DNA of 64,000 bases from Nonomuraea jiangxiensis (GCF_900099965.1 NZ_FNDJ01000016.1:124001-188000); one strand, 5' to 3'; shown: positions 32,395-41,084, counted from the stretch's first letter. A program made the numbers and translations. The notes: generated by a model from the sequence alone, not told the origin.

Positions 32395-33048
32395 ATGACG
32401 CGGTCGGCATTCGTCCGGGCCAGGCGGCCGGAGCACAAGCAACAGCGGCGCGAGGCGATTCTCGGCGCCGCACGCGAACTCGCCCTTGCCTCCGGCGTGC
32501 GCAACGTCAGTCTGGGAGCCGTCGCGGAGGCGGTCGGACTGGCAAAGTCCAACATCATGCGCTATTTCGGCACCCGCGAGGAGATCTACCTCATCCTGGC
32601 CGCCGACGAGTGGCGGGAGTGGGGAGAAGCCATCGGCGACCGGCTGCGCGACTGCGCGGGAGCGGACGAGGTGGTGGCGGCGCTGGCCGAGACGCTGACC
32701 GCCCGCACACTGCTGTGTGACCTGATGAGCCACACCACGACCAGCCTCGAACACAACGTGTCGGTCCCGGCGGCACGCACGTTCAAGCAGGCCGTCCTGG
32801 GCGTGATCGCCGAGGTGGGCACGCTGGTCTCGCACGTCACGGATCTGACGGAGGGCGAGGCCGTGGAGCTCGTCTCGGCGGCGACCGGCCTGGCCGGGAT
32901 GCTCTATCCCGTCACCCACCCCTCACCGGCGCTCGCCGAGCTCTACGCCCAGGACCCCGCCATCGCCGCCGCCTGCCCCGAGATGATGCCCACCATGATC
33001 CGCCTGCTCAGCGCGGTGGCCGCCGGCCTGCCCGCGCTCCGGTCCTGA
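32395..33048 (+). CDS. TetR/AcrR-family regulator of the aldehyde oxidoreductase operon
   Basis: This 217-residue protein has a basic arm (RPEHKQQRREAIL) and a TetR HTH (ASGVRNVSLGAVAEAVGLAK, then SNIMRYFGTREEIYL). A C-terminal ligand domain of the type found in broad TetR groups follows (TLLCDLMSHTTTSLEHN). The gene is divergent from the PaoABC-like operon, with a dyad in between, which makes the operon the likely target and an aldehyde or its acid the likely inducer. No SD is visible, in line with a leaderless start. Confidence 0.9.
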   Translation: MTRSAFVRARRPEHKQQRREAILGAARELALASGVRNVSLGAVAEAVGLAKSNIMRYFGTREEIYLILAADEWREWGEAIGDRLRDCAGADEVVAALAETLTARTLLCDLMSHTTTSLEHNVSVPAARTFKQAVLGVIAEVGTLVSHVTDLTEGEAVELVSAATGLAGMLYPVTHPSPALAELYAQDPAIAAACPEMMPTMIRLLSAVAAGLPALRS

Positions 33049-33091
33049 AACTTTCACCCGCGCTGTACAGGGAAGCCCATCCGGTGTACAT

Positions 33092-33103
33092 AACCGGTTA
33101 ACC
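33092..33103. promoter_or_regulatory. LacI-type operator in mannanase promoter
   Basis: AACCGGTTAACC, part of the 10-bp palindrome TAACCGGTTA (33091-33100), lies 20-31 bp upstream of the mannanase ATG. Eleven of 12 positions recur at 41148-41159 (minus strand), just before a lacI gene, and AACCGGTTAA recurs inside the mannanase gene. The site is well placed to block transcription. Confidence 0.6.
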
Positions 33104-33122
33104 TCCGAAGAAGGGCACTCCC

Positions 33123-34736
33123 ATGCGCAAGCGACTCGGGCTCGTGGCGGCGGCGTTCCTGTCGCTCCTCGTCTCGATGCTCATCGTCCCGGCCCCCGCG
33201 CACGCCGCGGTCGGACTCCGGGTCAGCGGCACCAGAATCATGGAAGCCAACGGGAACGCGTTCGTCATCCGCGGTGTGAGCCACGCCCACACCTGGTTCC
33301 CCACCCAGACGAGCTCCTTCGCCGCCATCAAGGCGCTGCGCGCCAACACGGTCCGCGTGGTGCTCAGCGGCGGCAGATGGCCGGCCAACAGCGCCTCGGA
33401 CGTGGCCAACATCGTCTCGCTCTGTAGAACGAACCGGTTAATATGCGTCCTCGAAAACCACGACACCACCGGGTACGGCGAGCAGAGCGGCGCGTACACG
33501 CTCGACCAGGCGGTCACCTACTGGAACAGCGTCAGGAGCGCGCTCACCGGCACCGAGGACTTCATCGTCATCAACATCGGCAACGAGCCCATCGGCAACA
33601 ACAACGCCGCGTCGTGGACCAGCGCCACCACGAGCGCGATCAGCCGGATGCGCAGCCTCGGCTTCCAGCACCTGCTGATGGTGGACGCGCCCAACTGGGG
33701 CCAGGACTGGCAGTTCACCATGCGTGACAACGCCCAGGCGGTCTTCAACTCCGACCCGCAGCGCAACACCGTCTTCTCGATCCACATGTACGGCGTCTTC
33801 GACACGGCCGCCGAGATCACCGCCTACCTCAGCGCGTTCCAGACGGCCGGGCTGCCGCTGGTGATCGGCGAGTTCGGGCACGACCACTCCGACGGCAACC
33901 CCGACGAGGACACGATCATGGCGCAGGCCCAGTCGCGTGGCCTCGGCTACATCGGCTGGTCGTGGAGCGGCAACGGCGGCGGCGTCGAATACCTCGACAT
34001 GGTGACCAACTTCAACGCCGCCAGCCTCACCTCCTGGGGGCAGCGCATCTTCAACGGCGCCAACGGCATCGGCACGACCTCGCGCGAGGCCACGTTCTTC
34101 GGCGGCGGCGGAGGCGACGACACCACCGCGCCCACCACCCCCGGCACCCCGTCGGCCGCCGACGTCACCTCCAGCGGCGCCAGGCTGACCTGGTCGGCCT
34201 CCACCGACTCCGGCGGGTCCGGCCTGGCGGGCTACAACGTCTACCGCGAACAGGGCGCCAACGACCCGCTGCTCGGCCAGAGCACGACCAACTCCATCAC
34301 GCTCACCGGGCTGAGCCCCGCCACCCAGTACCAGGTCTACGTGCGGGCCCGCGACGGCGCGAACAACCTGTCCGGCAACTCCCCCACCACCACGTTCACC
34401 ACCAGTCCCGGGGGCAGCGGGGGCGGCGGCTGCACGGCCGCCGGCACCGTGCAGACCCAGTGGAGCAACGGCTACGTCGTCCAGCCCGTCACCGTCACCA
34501 ACAGCGGCACCTCGGCCGTCTCCGGGTGGACGGTGACGTTCACGCTGCCGAGCGGGCACACCGTGACCGGCTCGTGGAACGCCACGCTGACCGTCAGCGG
34601 GCAGACCGTCACGGCCCGCAGCCTGGGTTACAACGGCAACCTCGGCCCGGGTGGCTCGACCAGCTTCGGCTTCCAGGCCGGCCGCCCCAACGGCAACACC
34701 GCCACCGCCGGCTCCTACACCTGCACCGCGTCCTGA
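33123..34736 (+). CDS. Secreted GH5_8 endo-beta-1,4-mannanase with FN3 and CBM2 modules
   Basis: This 537-residue protein has a signal peptide ending ...APAHA (about 28). The GH5 domain (29-330) has GVSHAHTWFPTQTSSFAAIK and LENHDTTGYGE, typical of subfamily 8 mannanases. Its acid/base is E155 in INIGNEPIGN and its nucleophile E250 in LVIGEFGHDHSDG. An FN3 module (about 340-425, TTPGTPSAADVTSSGARLTWS) and a CBM2 (about 433-537, TVQTQWSNGYVVQPVTVTN with paired Cys) follow. The enzyme attacks mannan in plant walls, with cellulose anchoring by CBM2. Codon 106 is TTA, located in an operator-like sequence. Control by the LacI protein at 41174 is inferred. Confidence 0.95.
   Translation: MRKRLGLVAAAFLSLLVSMLIVPAPAHAAVGLRVSGTRIMEANGNAFVIRGVSHAHTWFPTQTSSFAAIKALRANTVRVVLSGGRWPANSASDVANIVSLCRTNRLICVLENHDTTGYGEQSGAYTLDQAVTYWNSVRSALTGTEDFIVINIGNEPIGNNNAASWTSATTSAISRMRSLGFQHLLMVDAPNWGQDWQFTMRDNAQAVFNSDPQRNTVFSIHMYGVFDTAAEITAYLSAFQTAGLPLVIGEFGHDHSDGNPDEDTIMAQAQSRGLGYIGWSWSGNGGGVEYLDMVTNFNAASLTSWGQRIFNGANGIGTTSREATFFGGGGGDDTTAPTTPGTPSAADVTSSGARLTWSASTDSGGSGLAGYNVYREQGANDPLLGQSTTNSITLTGLSPATQYQVYVRARDGANNLSGNSPTTTFTTSPGGSGGGGCTAAGTVQTQWSNGYVVQPVTVTNSGTSAVSGWTVTFTLPSGHTVTGSWNATLTVSGQTVTARSLGYNGNLGPGGSTSFGFQAGRPNGNTATAGSYTCTAS
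33432..33442. promoter_or_regulatory. Intragenic copy of the mannanase operator
   Basis: AACCGGTTAAT inside the mannanase coding sequence shares AACCGGTTAA with the promoter site 340 bp upstream. It forces the rare codons TTA (L106) and ATA in an otherwise G+C-rich gene. Two sites ~340 bp apart would allow repression by looping, as known for LacI tetramers. Confidence 0.5.
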
Positions 34737-34780
34737 CCCACCCGGTGCCCGCCCCCGCGCACCGGGGGCGGTCACCGGGT

Positions 34781-34793
34781 GTGAGCGTTAACA
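34781..34793. promoter_or_regulatory. LacI-like dyad between convergent mannanase and GH127 genes
   Basis: GTGAGCGTTAACA is an imperfect CG-centred dyad and is identical over 13 bp to 39532-39544 inside the SBP gene at the other end of the GH127-ABC operon. Lying between two gene ends it cannot be a classical promoter operator, so it may be an auxiliary site or chance. Confidence 0.35.
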
Positions 34794-34803
34794 GGACCAG
34801 GCG

Positions 34804-36645
34804 CTAGATCGGCAGCCAGACCCGCATGGTCGCGGGGCCGCGGTTCCCCCACCGGTGATAGGGGATGAGCCGCAGCCGGACGTCACCACCTCCGGCGGAG
34901 CCGCCGGACGGGCCACCGGCCGCGGACGTGTACGGCCAGCCGCCGTCCCCGGCGCCGAGCGTGGCCTCGACCTCCAGCTCGACGACGCCGTCCACGTGGT
35001 GCTCGGCGGGCGGGGACACCCGCGCGGTCAGGTCGCCGAGCGGCGGCTCGTCGGCCACCGACTCCGCGCAGTAGACCAGCGGCCCGCGCTCCACCGCCGC
35101 GCTTCCGCGCAGCGCGTCGATGCGCCGGTCGGGGAACGTCCAGCGCGGCGCCATGGGCAGCTCCAGCCGGATCTCGTCGCCGACCCGCCACGGCCCGTCG
35201 ACGTAGGCGTACCCGGGGCTGACCGGCCGGATGACCGGGCCCTCGGGCAGCGGGGCCTGCGGGGAGGAGGCGGGGACGTGCGCCAGCGTGGCGTCCGTGG
35301 CCCAGCCGGGCACGCGCAGCCCGATCCGGCCCGCGCCGTCCGCCAGCACCCGGACGGTCACCGAGCCCGTCCACGGGTAGCCGGTCTCCACCCGCACCGC
35401 GAGGTCGCCGTGCCGGATCTCCGACGGCGTGTGGTGGTGGATCTGGATCCCGTCGGCCGAGGACGTCGCGACGTAGGCGGGCAGCGAGGCCAGCGTGCGG
35501 GCGATGTTGTGCGGGCAGCAGGACACGTCGAACCAGGGGGAGCGCAGCCCGCCCTCGGCGGCGTGGTTGACGCCTTCGAGCGGCTCGGCGGGCACCCGCA
35601 CCTGCAACGGGTTGGCGTAGAAGAACGACCGGCCGTCCAGCGCCACTCCCGTGGCGAGCATGTTGTACATGGTCCGCTCCGCCAGGTCGGCGTAGCGGGC
35701 GTCACCCGTGGCCAGCAGCAGCCGGTGCGCCAGCATGATCGAGGCGATGCTCGCGCAGGTCTCGTTGTACGCGCGGTCCGGCGGCAGCTCGTAGTCCTCG
35801 CCGAACGACTCGTCGATGTGCCTCGACCCCATGCCGCCCGTCAGGTGCGTACGGCGGGCGACCGTCCGTTCCCACTGCGCCTCGACCGCCTTGAGCAACC
35901 CCTCGTCGCCGGTCTCGACGGCCACGTCCACCACGCCGGAGGCCAGGTAGAGCGCCCGCACCGCGTGCCCGCGGAACACCTGTGCCTGCCGGACCGGCAG
36001 GTCGTCCTGGTAGTAGGCGCGGCCGAAGGGGATGTCGGCGAGGGCGGGCAGCCCGCGCCGATCGACGAAGCGGCGGGCCATCTCCAGGTAACGCTCGGTC
36101 CCGGTCACGCGGTAGAGCTCGACCAGCGCCATCTCGATCACCGGATGGCCGCAGGTCTGGGTGCCCTCCATGAAGCGGCGGCACACGTGGTCGGCGGCCC
36201 TGACGGCGACCTGCGTGAGCCGGTCCTCGCCGTGCATGCGCAGCCGGGCGACCCCGGCCTGGATGAGGTGGCCGTAGCAGTACAGCTCGTGGCCCCACTC
36301 CAGGTCGGTGTAGCGGCTGCCGGACCAGCGGGTGTTGATGTACCCGTCACCCTCCTGGGCCTGGGCCACGGTCTCGGCCAGTGCGGGCAGCGCGGGATGG
36401 TCGGCCCAGGCCATGGCTTCCAGCAGCTTGTACGTCTCGGAGTCGCTGAACTCCCGGCCCCTGCGGGGGCGCTCACCCCGGAAGTTGGGGATCCAGCCGA
36501 CGCGTTCCTCCCATTCCTGACAGTGAGCGATGGTGACCTCGCGGTTGAGCGCGATCCGGTCACCCCAGAAGCCGGGGGAAACGCTTACGGCGTCGAGGCC
36601 GAGGGGCGACAGAACGCCCGATGAGGGCAGGACAGGATTAGCCAC
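34804..36645 (-). CDS. GH127 beta-L-arabinofuranosidase (DUF1680)
   Basis: This 613-residue protein (GTG start, AGGAG 7 nt upstream) overlaps the permease stop by 8 bp. It contains the conserved Glu/Cys of the family in YNETCAS (Glu and Cys zinc ligands) and the CC pair in VSCCPHNIART, where the first Cys is the nucleophile and both bind zinc in HypBA1. Family blocks include WGHELYCYGHLIQAG, HPVIEMALVELYR, DLPVRQAQVFRGHAVRALY and GGMGSRH. No signal peptide is present, so imported arabino-oligosaccharides would be trimmed in the cytosol. It is the last gene of the SBP-permease-permease operon. Confidence 0.92.
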   Translation of the reverse strand: MANPVLPSSGVLSPLGLDAVSVSPGFWGDRIALNREVTIAHCQEWEERVGWIPNFRGERPRRGREFSDSETYKLLEAMAWADHPALPALAETVAQAQEGDGYINTRWSGSRYTDLEWGHELYCYGHLIQAGVARLRMHGEDRLTQVAVRAADHVCRRFMEGTQTCGHPVIEMALVELYRVTGTERYLEMARRFVDRRGLPALADIPFGRAYYQDDLPVRQAQVFRGHAVRALYLASGVVDVAVETGDEGLLKAVEAQWERTVARRTHLTGGMGSRHIDESFGEDYELPPDRAYNETCASIASIMLAHRLLLATGDARYADLAERTMYNMLATGVALDGRSFFYANPLQVRVPAEPLEGVNHAAEGGLRSPWFDVSCCPHNIARTLASLPAYVATSSADGIQIHHHTPSEIRHGDLAVRVETGYPWTGSVTVRVLADGAGRIGLRVPGWATDATLAHVPASSPQAPLPEGPVIRPVSPGYAYVDGPWRVGDEIRLELPMAPRWTFPDRRIDALRGSAAVERGPLVYCAESVADEPPLGDLTARVSPPAEHHVDGVVELEVEATLGAGDGGWPYTSAAGGPSGGSAGGGDVRLRLIPYHRWGNRGPATMRVWLPI

Positions 36646-37402
36646 GCAGAGCTCCTGACATGAATCCGCGCACGTAGTGGCGCTGCAACACGATGAAGAG
36701 GATGAGACAGGGAATCGCCATGACCATGACGCCGGACTGCAACATGCCGTAGTCGATCGCGCCGAACGTCTGCTGCGTCATGTTCACCACCGCCACCGGC
36801 AACGTGAACGAGGAGCCATCGTTGAGCAGGATGAGCGGCGCGAAGAAGTCGTTCCACGAGGCCAGGAAGGCGAACAGCCCCACCGTGATCAGCGCGGGCC
36901 GCACGGCGCGCAGCAGGATCCTGGTGAAGGCCCGGAACGTGCCGCACCCGTCCACCAGCGCGGCCTCCTCCAGCTCGCGCGGCAGCGCCTCGAACGCGTT
37001 GCGCATCATGAACAGCGCGAACGGCAGCTGGAACATCACGAACACCAGCGCCAGCCCGACCAGCGAGTTCTGCAGGCCGAGGTAGCCCAGCAGCACGTAG
37101 AGCGGGATCAGGATCGTCGCGTACGGCACCATCAGGATCGCCAGCGTGGCCAGGAACAGCAGGTTCTTGCCGGGGAAGTCGAAGCGGGCGAAGCCGTAGC
37201 CGCCGAGCGCCGAGACCGCCAGCGTGCCGGCCACGGTCATCACCGACACCAGCACGCTGTTGGTCGCGTACGTGCCGACGCCCTCGCCGAATCGAGCCAT
37301 CTCCAGGTAGTTCGACGGCTCCTCCAGCGAGGCGTAGCCGCTCCACACCAGCGGGAACAGGAAGAGCACCGCGAGAGCGGACAACGTCACATAGCGGGTC
37401 AC
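36638..37402 (-). CDS. Carbohydrate ABC transporter permease (MalG/CUT1 type)
   Basis: The GTG start at 37402 overlaps the previous permease stop by 4 bp. The 254-residue protein has six TM helices and the BPD_transp_1 EAA loop ALPRELEEAALVDGCGTFRAF followed by the ILLRAVRPALITV helix. It ends HYVRGFMSGALRG, typical of MalG-type permeases. It pairs with the MalF-type permease upstream. The operon has no ATPase; actinomycetes commonly use a shared MsiK-type ATPase from elsewhere. Confidence 0.93.
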   Translation of the reverse strand: MTRYVTLSALAVLFLFPLVWSGYASLEEPSNYLEMARFGEGVGTYATNSVLVSVMTVAGTLAVSALGGYGFARFDFPGKNLLFLATLAILMVPYATILIPLYVLLGYLGLQNSLVGLALVFVMFQLPFALFMMRNAFEALPRELEEAALVDGCGTFRAFTRILLRAVRPALITVGLFAFLASWNDFFAPLILLNDGSSFTLPVAVVNMTQQTFGAIDYGMLQSGVMVMAIPCLILFIVLQRHYVRGFMSGALRG

Positions 37403-38313
37403 CGCAGCCTCCGCATCATCAGCGCGTTCAGCCCGATGAGGGCAGCGAGCAGCACCACCGACAGGGCCGCCGCGCCACCGAGGTCGAAGCGGAAGAACGC
37501 GTCCCGGTAGACGACCATGACCATGGACACCGTGCTGTTGTCCGGGCCGCCGTTGGTGAAGACGAAGAACTGGTCGAAGGCCAGCAGCGAGCCCGTGACG
37601 CTGAGGATCAGCATCAGCGCCATCGTCGGGCGCAGCAGCGGCATCGTGATCCTGGTGAAGATCTGCCAGCGGTTCGCGCCGTCGCTCTTGGCGGCCTCGT
37701 AGACCTCGGCCGGGATCGCCTGCAGGCCCGTCAGCAGGATGAGCATGTTGAACCCGGCGAAGCGCCAGATGACCAGCGTGATCGTGGAGAACAGCGCCAT
37801 GTTGGGCGTGCCGATCCACTTGACCGGCTCGTCGGTGATGCCCAGCGCCTGGAGCATGGGGTCGATGGGGCCGAAGTCGTTGTTCAGCATCCCGTAGAAC
37901 AGCAGCCCGGCGGCGGCGAAGCCGACCGCTCCCGGCAGGAAGAACGCGGTCCTGAAGAAGCCGATGCCGGGGCGGCGGTCCTGCACCAGCAGGGCCAGGC
38001 CGAGCGCCACGGCCGACAGCAGAACGGTGGTGATGGCGGTGTACTTGAGCGTGAACAGGACCGCGTCGATGAAGAGCGGATTGTCAGCGATCTTGAGATA
38101 GTTGGCCGGGGCGTTGAAGGTGGCCGGGCCGAGCAGCGGCCAGCGGTTGAGGGACATCCAGACGACCAGCACCAGAGGCGCGAGGAACAGCACGCCCACG
38201 ATGACGGCCGTCGGGGCCGCGTACAGCCAGCCCTGGACCTTCCTGCTCCGCCACCGGGCGGGCGGCGGCGTGTGAGCCGGCCGCCGCCCGGATCGCGTGA
38301 TCGTCAAGGTCAT
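37399..38313 (-). CDS. Sugar ABC transporter permease (MalF/CUT1 type)
   Basis: This 304-residue protein has a cytoplasmic basic leader, six TM helices and the EAA loop QAIPAEVYEAAKSDGANRWQ followed by FTRITMPLLRPTMALML. The first loop after TM1 (SLNRWPLLGPATFNAPANYL) is characteristic of MalF-type CUT1 permeases. It overlaps its SBP gene and its partner permease by 4 bp each, so the three are tightly coupled. Confidence 0.93.
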   Translation of the reverse strand: MTLTITRSGRRPAHTPPPARWRSRKVQGWLYAAPTAVIVGVLFLAPLVLVVWMSLNRWPLLGPATFNAPANYLKIADNPLFIDAVLFTLKYTAITTVLLSAVALGLALLVQDRRPGIGFFRTAFFLPGAVGFAAAGLLFYGMLNNDFGPIDPMLQALGITDEPVKWIGTPNMALFSTITLVIWRFAGFNMLILLTGLQAIPAEVYEAAKSDGANRWQIFTRITMPLLRPTMALMLILSVTGSLLAFDQFFVFTNGGPDNSTVSMVMVVYRDAFFRFDLGGAAALSVVLLAALIGLNALMMRRLR

Positions 38314-39581
38314 TGTTGCAGCGACTTCGTGATCTCGGCGTTGAGCTGCGGAACCTTCGCGGCGTCACCGAAGACGGCCTCGCGGGCCAGCCGCAGCCAG
38401 GGGCCCTGCGGGTCGTTGAAGGTCTGGCCGAAGCGCAGCGCGAACGGGGTCTGGCCCTTGGCGACCAGAGAGTTGATCATCACCACGCGCGGGTCCTCGG
38501 CGGAGTACTTGTTGGCGGCCAGGTCGGTACGCGCGAGCACGTCCTTGTTCTTGGCCATGACCTCCACCTGGGCCTCGTCGGAGACCGTCCAGGACAGGAA
38601 GTCCCAGGCCGCGTCCGAGTGCTGGGTGGTGGCGGAGATGCCGACGGAGTCGCCGCCCACGAACGTCGACTCGCCGCCGTCCGGCCCGGCGATCGGGGTG
38701 ACGCCGATCTTCATCTCGGCCGGCATCAGGCCGAGCGTGGTGGAGGGCATCGGCATGACGCCGATCTCGCCCTTGGGGAAGAAGCCGGTCCAGGTCGGAC
38801 CCTGCTCCTCCTTGGTGGTGGGGCCGGTGACCTTGTTCTCGTACAGGCCGCGGTAGATCTTGAAGACGTCGGTCATCGCGGCCTGGTCGTTGAGTGAGGT
38901 GGTGCCCTCGGGGTTCATGACCTGCGCGCCGGCGGCCCAGACCGAGGGCCAGAAGGTGAAGACGTAGCAGCCGCCGCAGTTGCCGCCGAAGAAGGTGCCG
39001 TGCACCTTGCCGTCCTTGCCGAGCTTCTCCTGGATCGTGGTGGCCTGCTCGGCGAACTCCTTGAGCGTCTTCGGCCCCTGCTCCGGGTCCAGGCCGGCCT
39101 TCTCGTACAGGTCCTTGTTCCAGAACCAGACCGACAGGTCGAGCGTGTGCGGGAGGGTGTACTGCCGGCCGTCGAGCGTGCCGAGCTTCATGTGCGAGGG
39201 TGCGAGCTTGTCCTTGTACGGCAGCGCCGCGATCTTGTCGGTGACGTCCAGGAACAGGCCCTGCGAGGTGTAGTTCGGGACGAAGATGACGTCGGCCGCG
39301 AACACGTCGGGGAGCTGCTTGGCACCGGCCGCGGCGGCGATGCGCGGCTGGTAGTTGTCCGTCGGGATGACGGTGAGTTTGACCTGGTTCTTGTGACTGC
39401 TGTTGTAGGCCTGTACCAGCCGCTCGCTTTGCGCCTGGGTGGCTGCTCGGGTCCACATGGTGATGGTGACGGGACCGTCCGACGGCTGCGCGCTGCCGCC
39501 GCCACCGCCGGCGCTGCCGCAGGCCGCTGCTGTGAGCGTTAACACACCGAGAAGGGAGATCCCGGCCAGCCTTCGTCTCAT
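38310..39581 (-). CDS. Extracellular sugar-binding lipoprotein of CUT1 ABC transporter
   Basis: This 423-residue protein has a lipoprotein signal (basic MRRR, hydrophobic core, lipobox ending TAAACGSAG), a Gly/Ser linker and an SBP_bac_1 fold (VTITMWTRAATQAQSERLVQ, AYNSSHKNQVKLTVI, FLSWTVSDEAQVEVM). AGGAG precedes the ATG. A CGGCYVF cysteine pair in the middle is unusual and may bind a metal or form a disulphide. The GH127 partner suggests L-arabinofuranose-containing oligosaccharides as ligands. Codon 14 is TTA and lies in a LacI-like dyad. Confidence 0.93.
   Translation of the reverse strand: MRRRLAGISLLGVLTLTAAACGSAGGGGGSAQPSDGPVTITMWTRAATQAQSERLVQAYNSSHKNQVKLTVIPTDNYQPRIAAAAGAKQLPDVFAADVIFVPNYTSQGLFLDVTDKIAALPYKDKLAPSHMKLGTLDGRQYTLPHTLDLSVWFWNKDLYEKAGLDPEQGPKTLKEFAEQATTIQEKLGKDGKVHGTFFGGNCGGCYVFTFWPSVWAAGAQVMNPEGTTSLNDQAAMTDVFKIYRGLYENKVTGPTTKEEQGPTWTGFFPKGEIGVMPMPSTTLGLMPAEMKIGVTPIAGPDGGESTFVGGDSVGISATTQHSDAAWDFLSWTVSDEAQVEVMAKNKDVLARTDLAANKYSAEDPRVVMINSLVAKGQTPFALRFGQTFNDPQGPWLRLAREAVFGDAAKVPQLNAEITKSLQQ
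39532..39544. promoter_or_regulatory. LacI-like dyad within the SBP signal-peptide codons
   Basis: GTGAGCGTTAACA lies 38-50 bp inside the SBP gene, near its promoter, and is identical to 34781-34793. It coincides with the rare TTA codon (L14). Position and dyad shape fit an operator downstream of the transcription start. Confidence 0.4.
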
Positions 39582-39602
39582 GATGTGCTCCTGGACTTAA
39601 AG

Positions 39603-39691
39603 GTTTTCGGAAACGTAGAAGAAACAAGAGTCCATGTCAATGGGTGCTAGGGTTCTATGAGTTCACCTGTGACCGAAAAGGGTTTCGAAAC
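39603..39691. promoter_or_regulatory. Divergent promoter region with two GTTTCG-type operators
   Basis: GTTTTCGGAAAC (39603-39614, 5 of 6 arm positions paired) and the perfect palindrome GTTTCGAAAC (39682-39691) flank an A+T-rich stretch between the SBP operon and its divergent lacI gene. The second directly abuts the lacI ATG. Shared GTTTCG half-sites with a central CG pair are typical of LacI-family operators, so repression of both directions by the adjacent LacI is likely. Confidence 0.65.
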
Positions 39692-40705
39692 ATGGCGAGT
39701 AAGCGGGCGACCATCAGTGATGTGGCCTCGCTGGCGGGGGTATCGATCGCCACGGCGTCCAAGGCGCTCAACGGGCGCCAGGACGTACGAGCGGCGACGC
39801 GCGAGCGCGTGCTCGCTGCCGCGGCGGAGCTCTCCTTCCAGCCGAACGCCCTGGCCAGAGGGCTGATCTCGGGGCAGACCCGGACAGTGGGGCTGCTGAC
39901 CTCCGACAGCGTCGGCCGGTTCGGCATTCCGGTGCTGCTCGGCGCGGAGGACGCGTTCGGCGCGGGCGAGATGGCCGTGCTGCTCTGCGACGCCCGCGGC
40001 GACGCGATCAGGGAGCAGCACCACCTGCGGGCGCTGCTGTCGCGCCGGGTGGACGGGCTGATCGTGGTGGGCGAGAGCACCAACCCGCGCCCGTCGGTGA
40101 GCAAGGACCTGCCCATCCCCGTCGTGTACGCCTACGGCCCCTCGGAGGACCCGGACGACGTGTCGTTCGTGCCCGACGACGTGGGCGCGGCGACCATGGC
40201 CGTCAACCACCTGCTGGCCCTGGGCCGCCGCAGGATCGCGCACGTTACGGGCCCCGGGCACTACAAGGCGGCGCGCGACCGCGAGGAGGGGCTGCGCCAG
40301 GCGCTCGCGGCGGCCGGGCTGGAGCAGGCCGGGCAGACGCTGTCGGGCGTGTGGTCGCAGCGGTGGGGGCGGCACGCGGCGGAGATTCTGCTGATGGCCG
40401 AGCCGGAGATCGACGCGGTGTTCTGCGGCAGCGACCAGATCGCGGCCGGGTTCGTGGAGGCGGCCAGGGAGCGCGGGCGGCGGGTGCCCGACGACATCGC
40501 GGTGGTCGGTTACGACAACTGGGAGGTGCTGTCCACGGAGACCAGGCCGGCGCTCACGACCGTGGACATGAACCTGGAGCTGCTCGGCAGGACCGCGGCG
40601 CAGCACCTGTTCGCCGCCATCGACGGCAGGGCGACCCCCGGGGTGCACAAGATGCCGTGCCAGCTGGTGATCCGCGACTCCACCTCCCCACCCGGCATCT
40701 CCTGA
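39692..40705 (+). CDS. LacI-family regulator of the GH127-ABC operon
   Basis: The ATG at 39692 gives 337 residues beginning ASKRATISDVASLAGVSIAT, then ASKALNGRQDVRAATRERV, a LacI HTH with hinge helix (PNALARGLISGQ). The effector domain follows (TVGLLTSDSVGRFGIPVLLG, RVDGLIVVGEST, IAVVGYDNWEVLSTETRPAL). A sugar-binding Asp/Asn constellation is expected there. The gene is divergent from the SBP operon, with GTTTCG-type dyads in the 110-bp gap. The inducer is probably an arabinose-containing sugar, by inference from GH127. Confidence 0.93.
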   Translation: MASKRATISDVASLAGVSIATASKALNGRQDVRAATRERVLAAAAELSFQPNALARGLISGQTRTVGLLTSDSVGRFGIPVLLGAEDAFGAGEMAVLLCDARGDAIREQHHLRALLSRRVDGLIVVGESTNPRPSVSKDLPIPVVYAYGPSEDPDDVSFVPDDVGAATMAVNHLLALGRRRIAHVTGPGHYKAARDREEGLRQALAAAGLEQAGQTLSGVWSQRWGRHAAEILLMAEPEIDAVFCGSDQIAAGFVEAARERGRRVPDDIAVVGYDNWEVLSTETRPALTTVDMNLELLGRTAAQHLFAAIDGRATPGVHKMPCQLVIRDSTSPPGIS

Positions 40706-40814
40706 CCTGCTCCCCCGCCTCGCGTGCCCTGACTTCGCCGGTGTGCCGTTTCCCCCTCAGGGTGGCCCGCCATTGCGGCACGATCCCCGCCGGGAAGGTG
40801 GTTTCCTTGTACCT

Positions 40815-41084
40815 ATGCCTGATCTGGTAGTGGACGGCGGCGACAAGCTCTGCGTGCAGTTGCTCATCGAACTGCGCGGTCACGTACGCGCCGCCGGGCC
40901 CGGCGCGGAGATCCACCTCATCGCCACCGACCCCGCGGCGCCGGTGGACCTGCCCGCGTGGTGCCACCTGACCGGGCACACCTACCTCGGCCCGGTGCCG
41001 GGAGCCGAGCGGCCCACCTACGCGCTGCGCGTGGCCCAGGGCGCCAAGGAGACGGACGAGAGCAGGCCGTGGCATGCGGCTTAA
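40815..41084 (+). CDS. TusA-like small protein
   Basis: This 89-residue protein starts PDLVVDGGDKLCVQLLIELR, matching the TusA/SirA fold opening (D-x-x-x-x-x-C). The canonical CPxP is replaced by CVQL, as in an actinobacterial subgroup. It continues EIHLIATDPAAPVDLPAWCHLTGHTYLG, with a second conserved Cys. Sulphur-relay activity requires the first Cys (C13), which is present. No molybdopterin or thiouridine genes adjoin. No good SD lies at normal spacing, so the start is the first in-frame ATG of the conserved domain. Confidence 0.8.
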   Translation: MPDLVVDGGDKLCVQLLIELRGHVRAAGPGAEIHLIATDPAAPVDLPAWCHLTGHTYLGPVPGAERPTYALRVAQGAKETDESRPWHAA

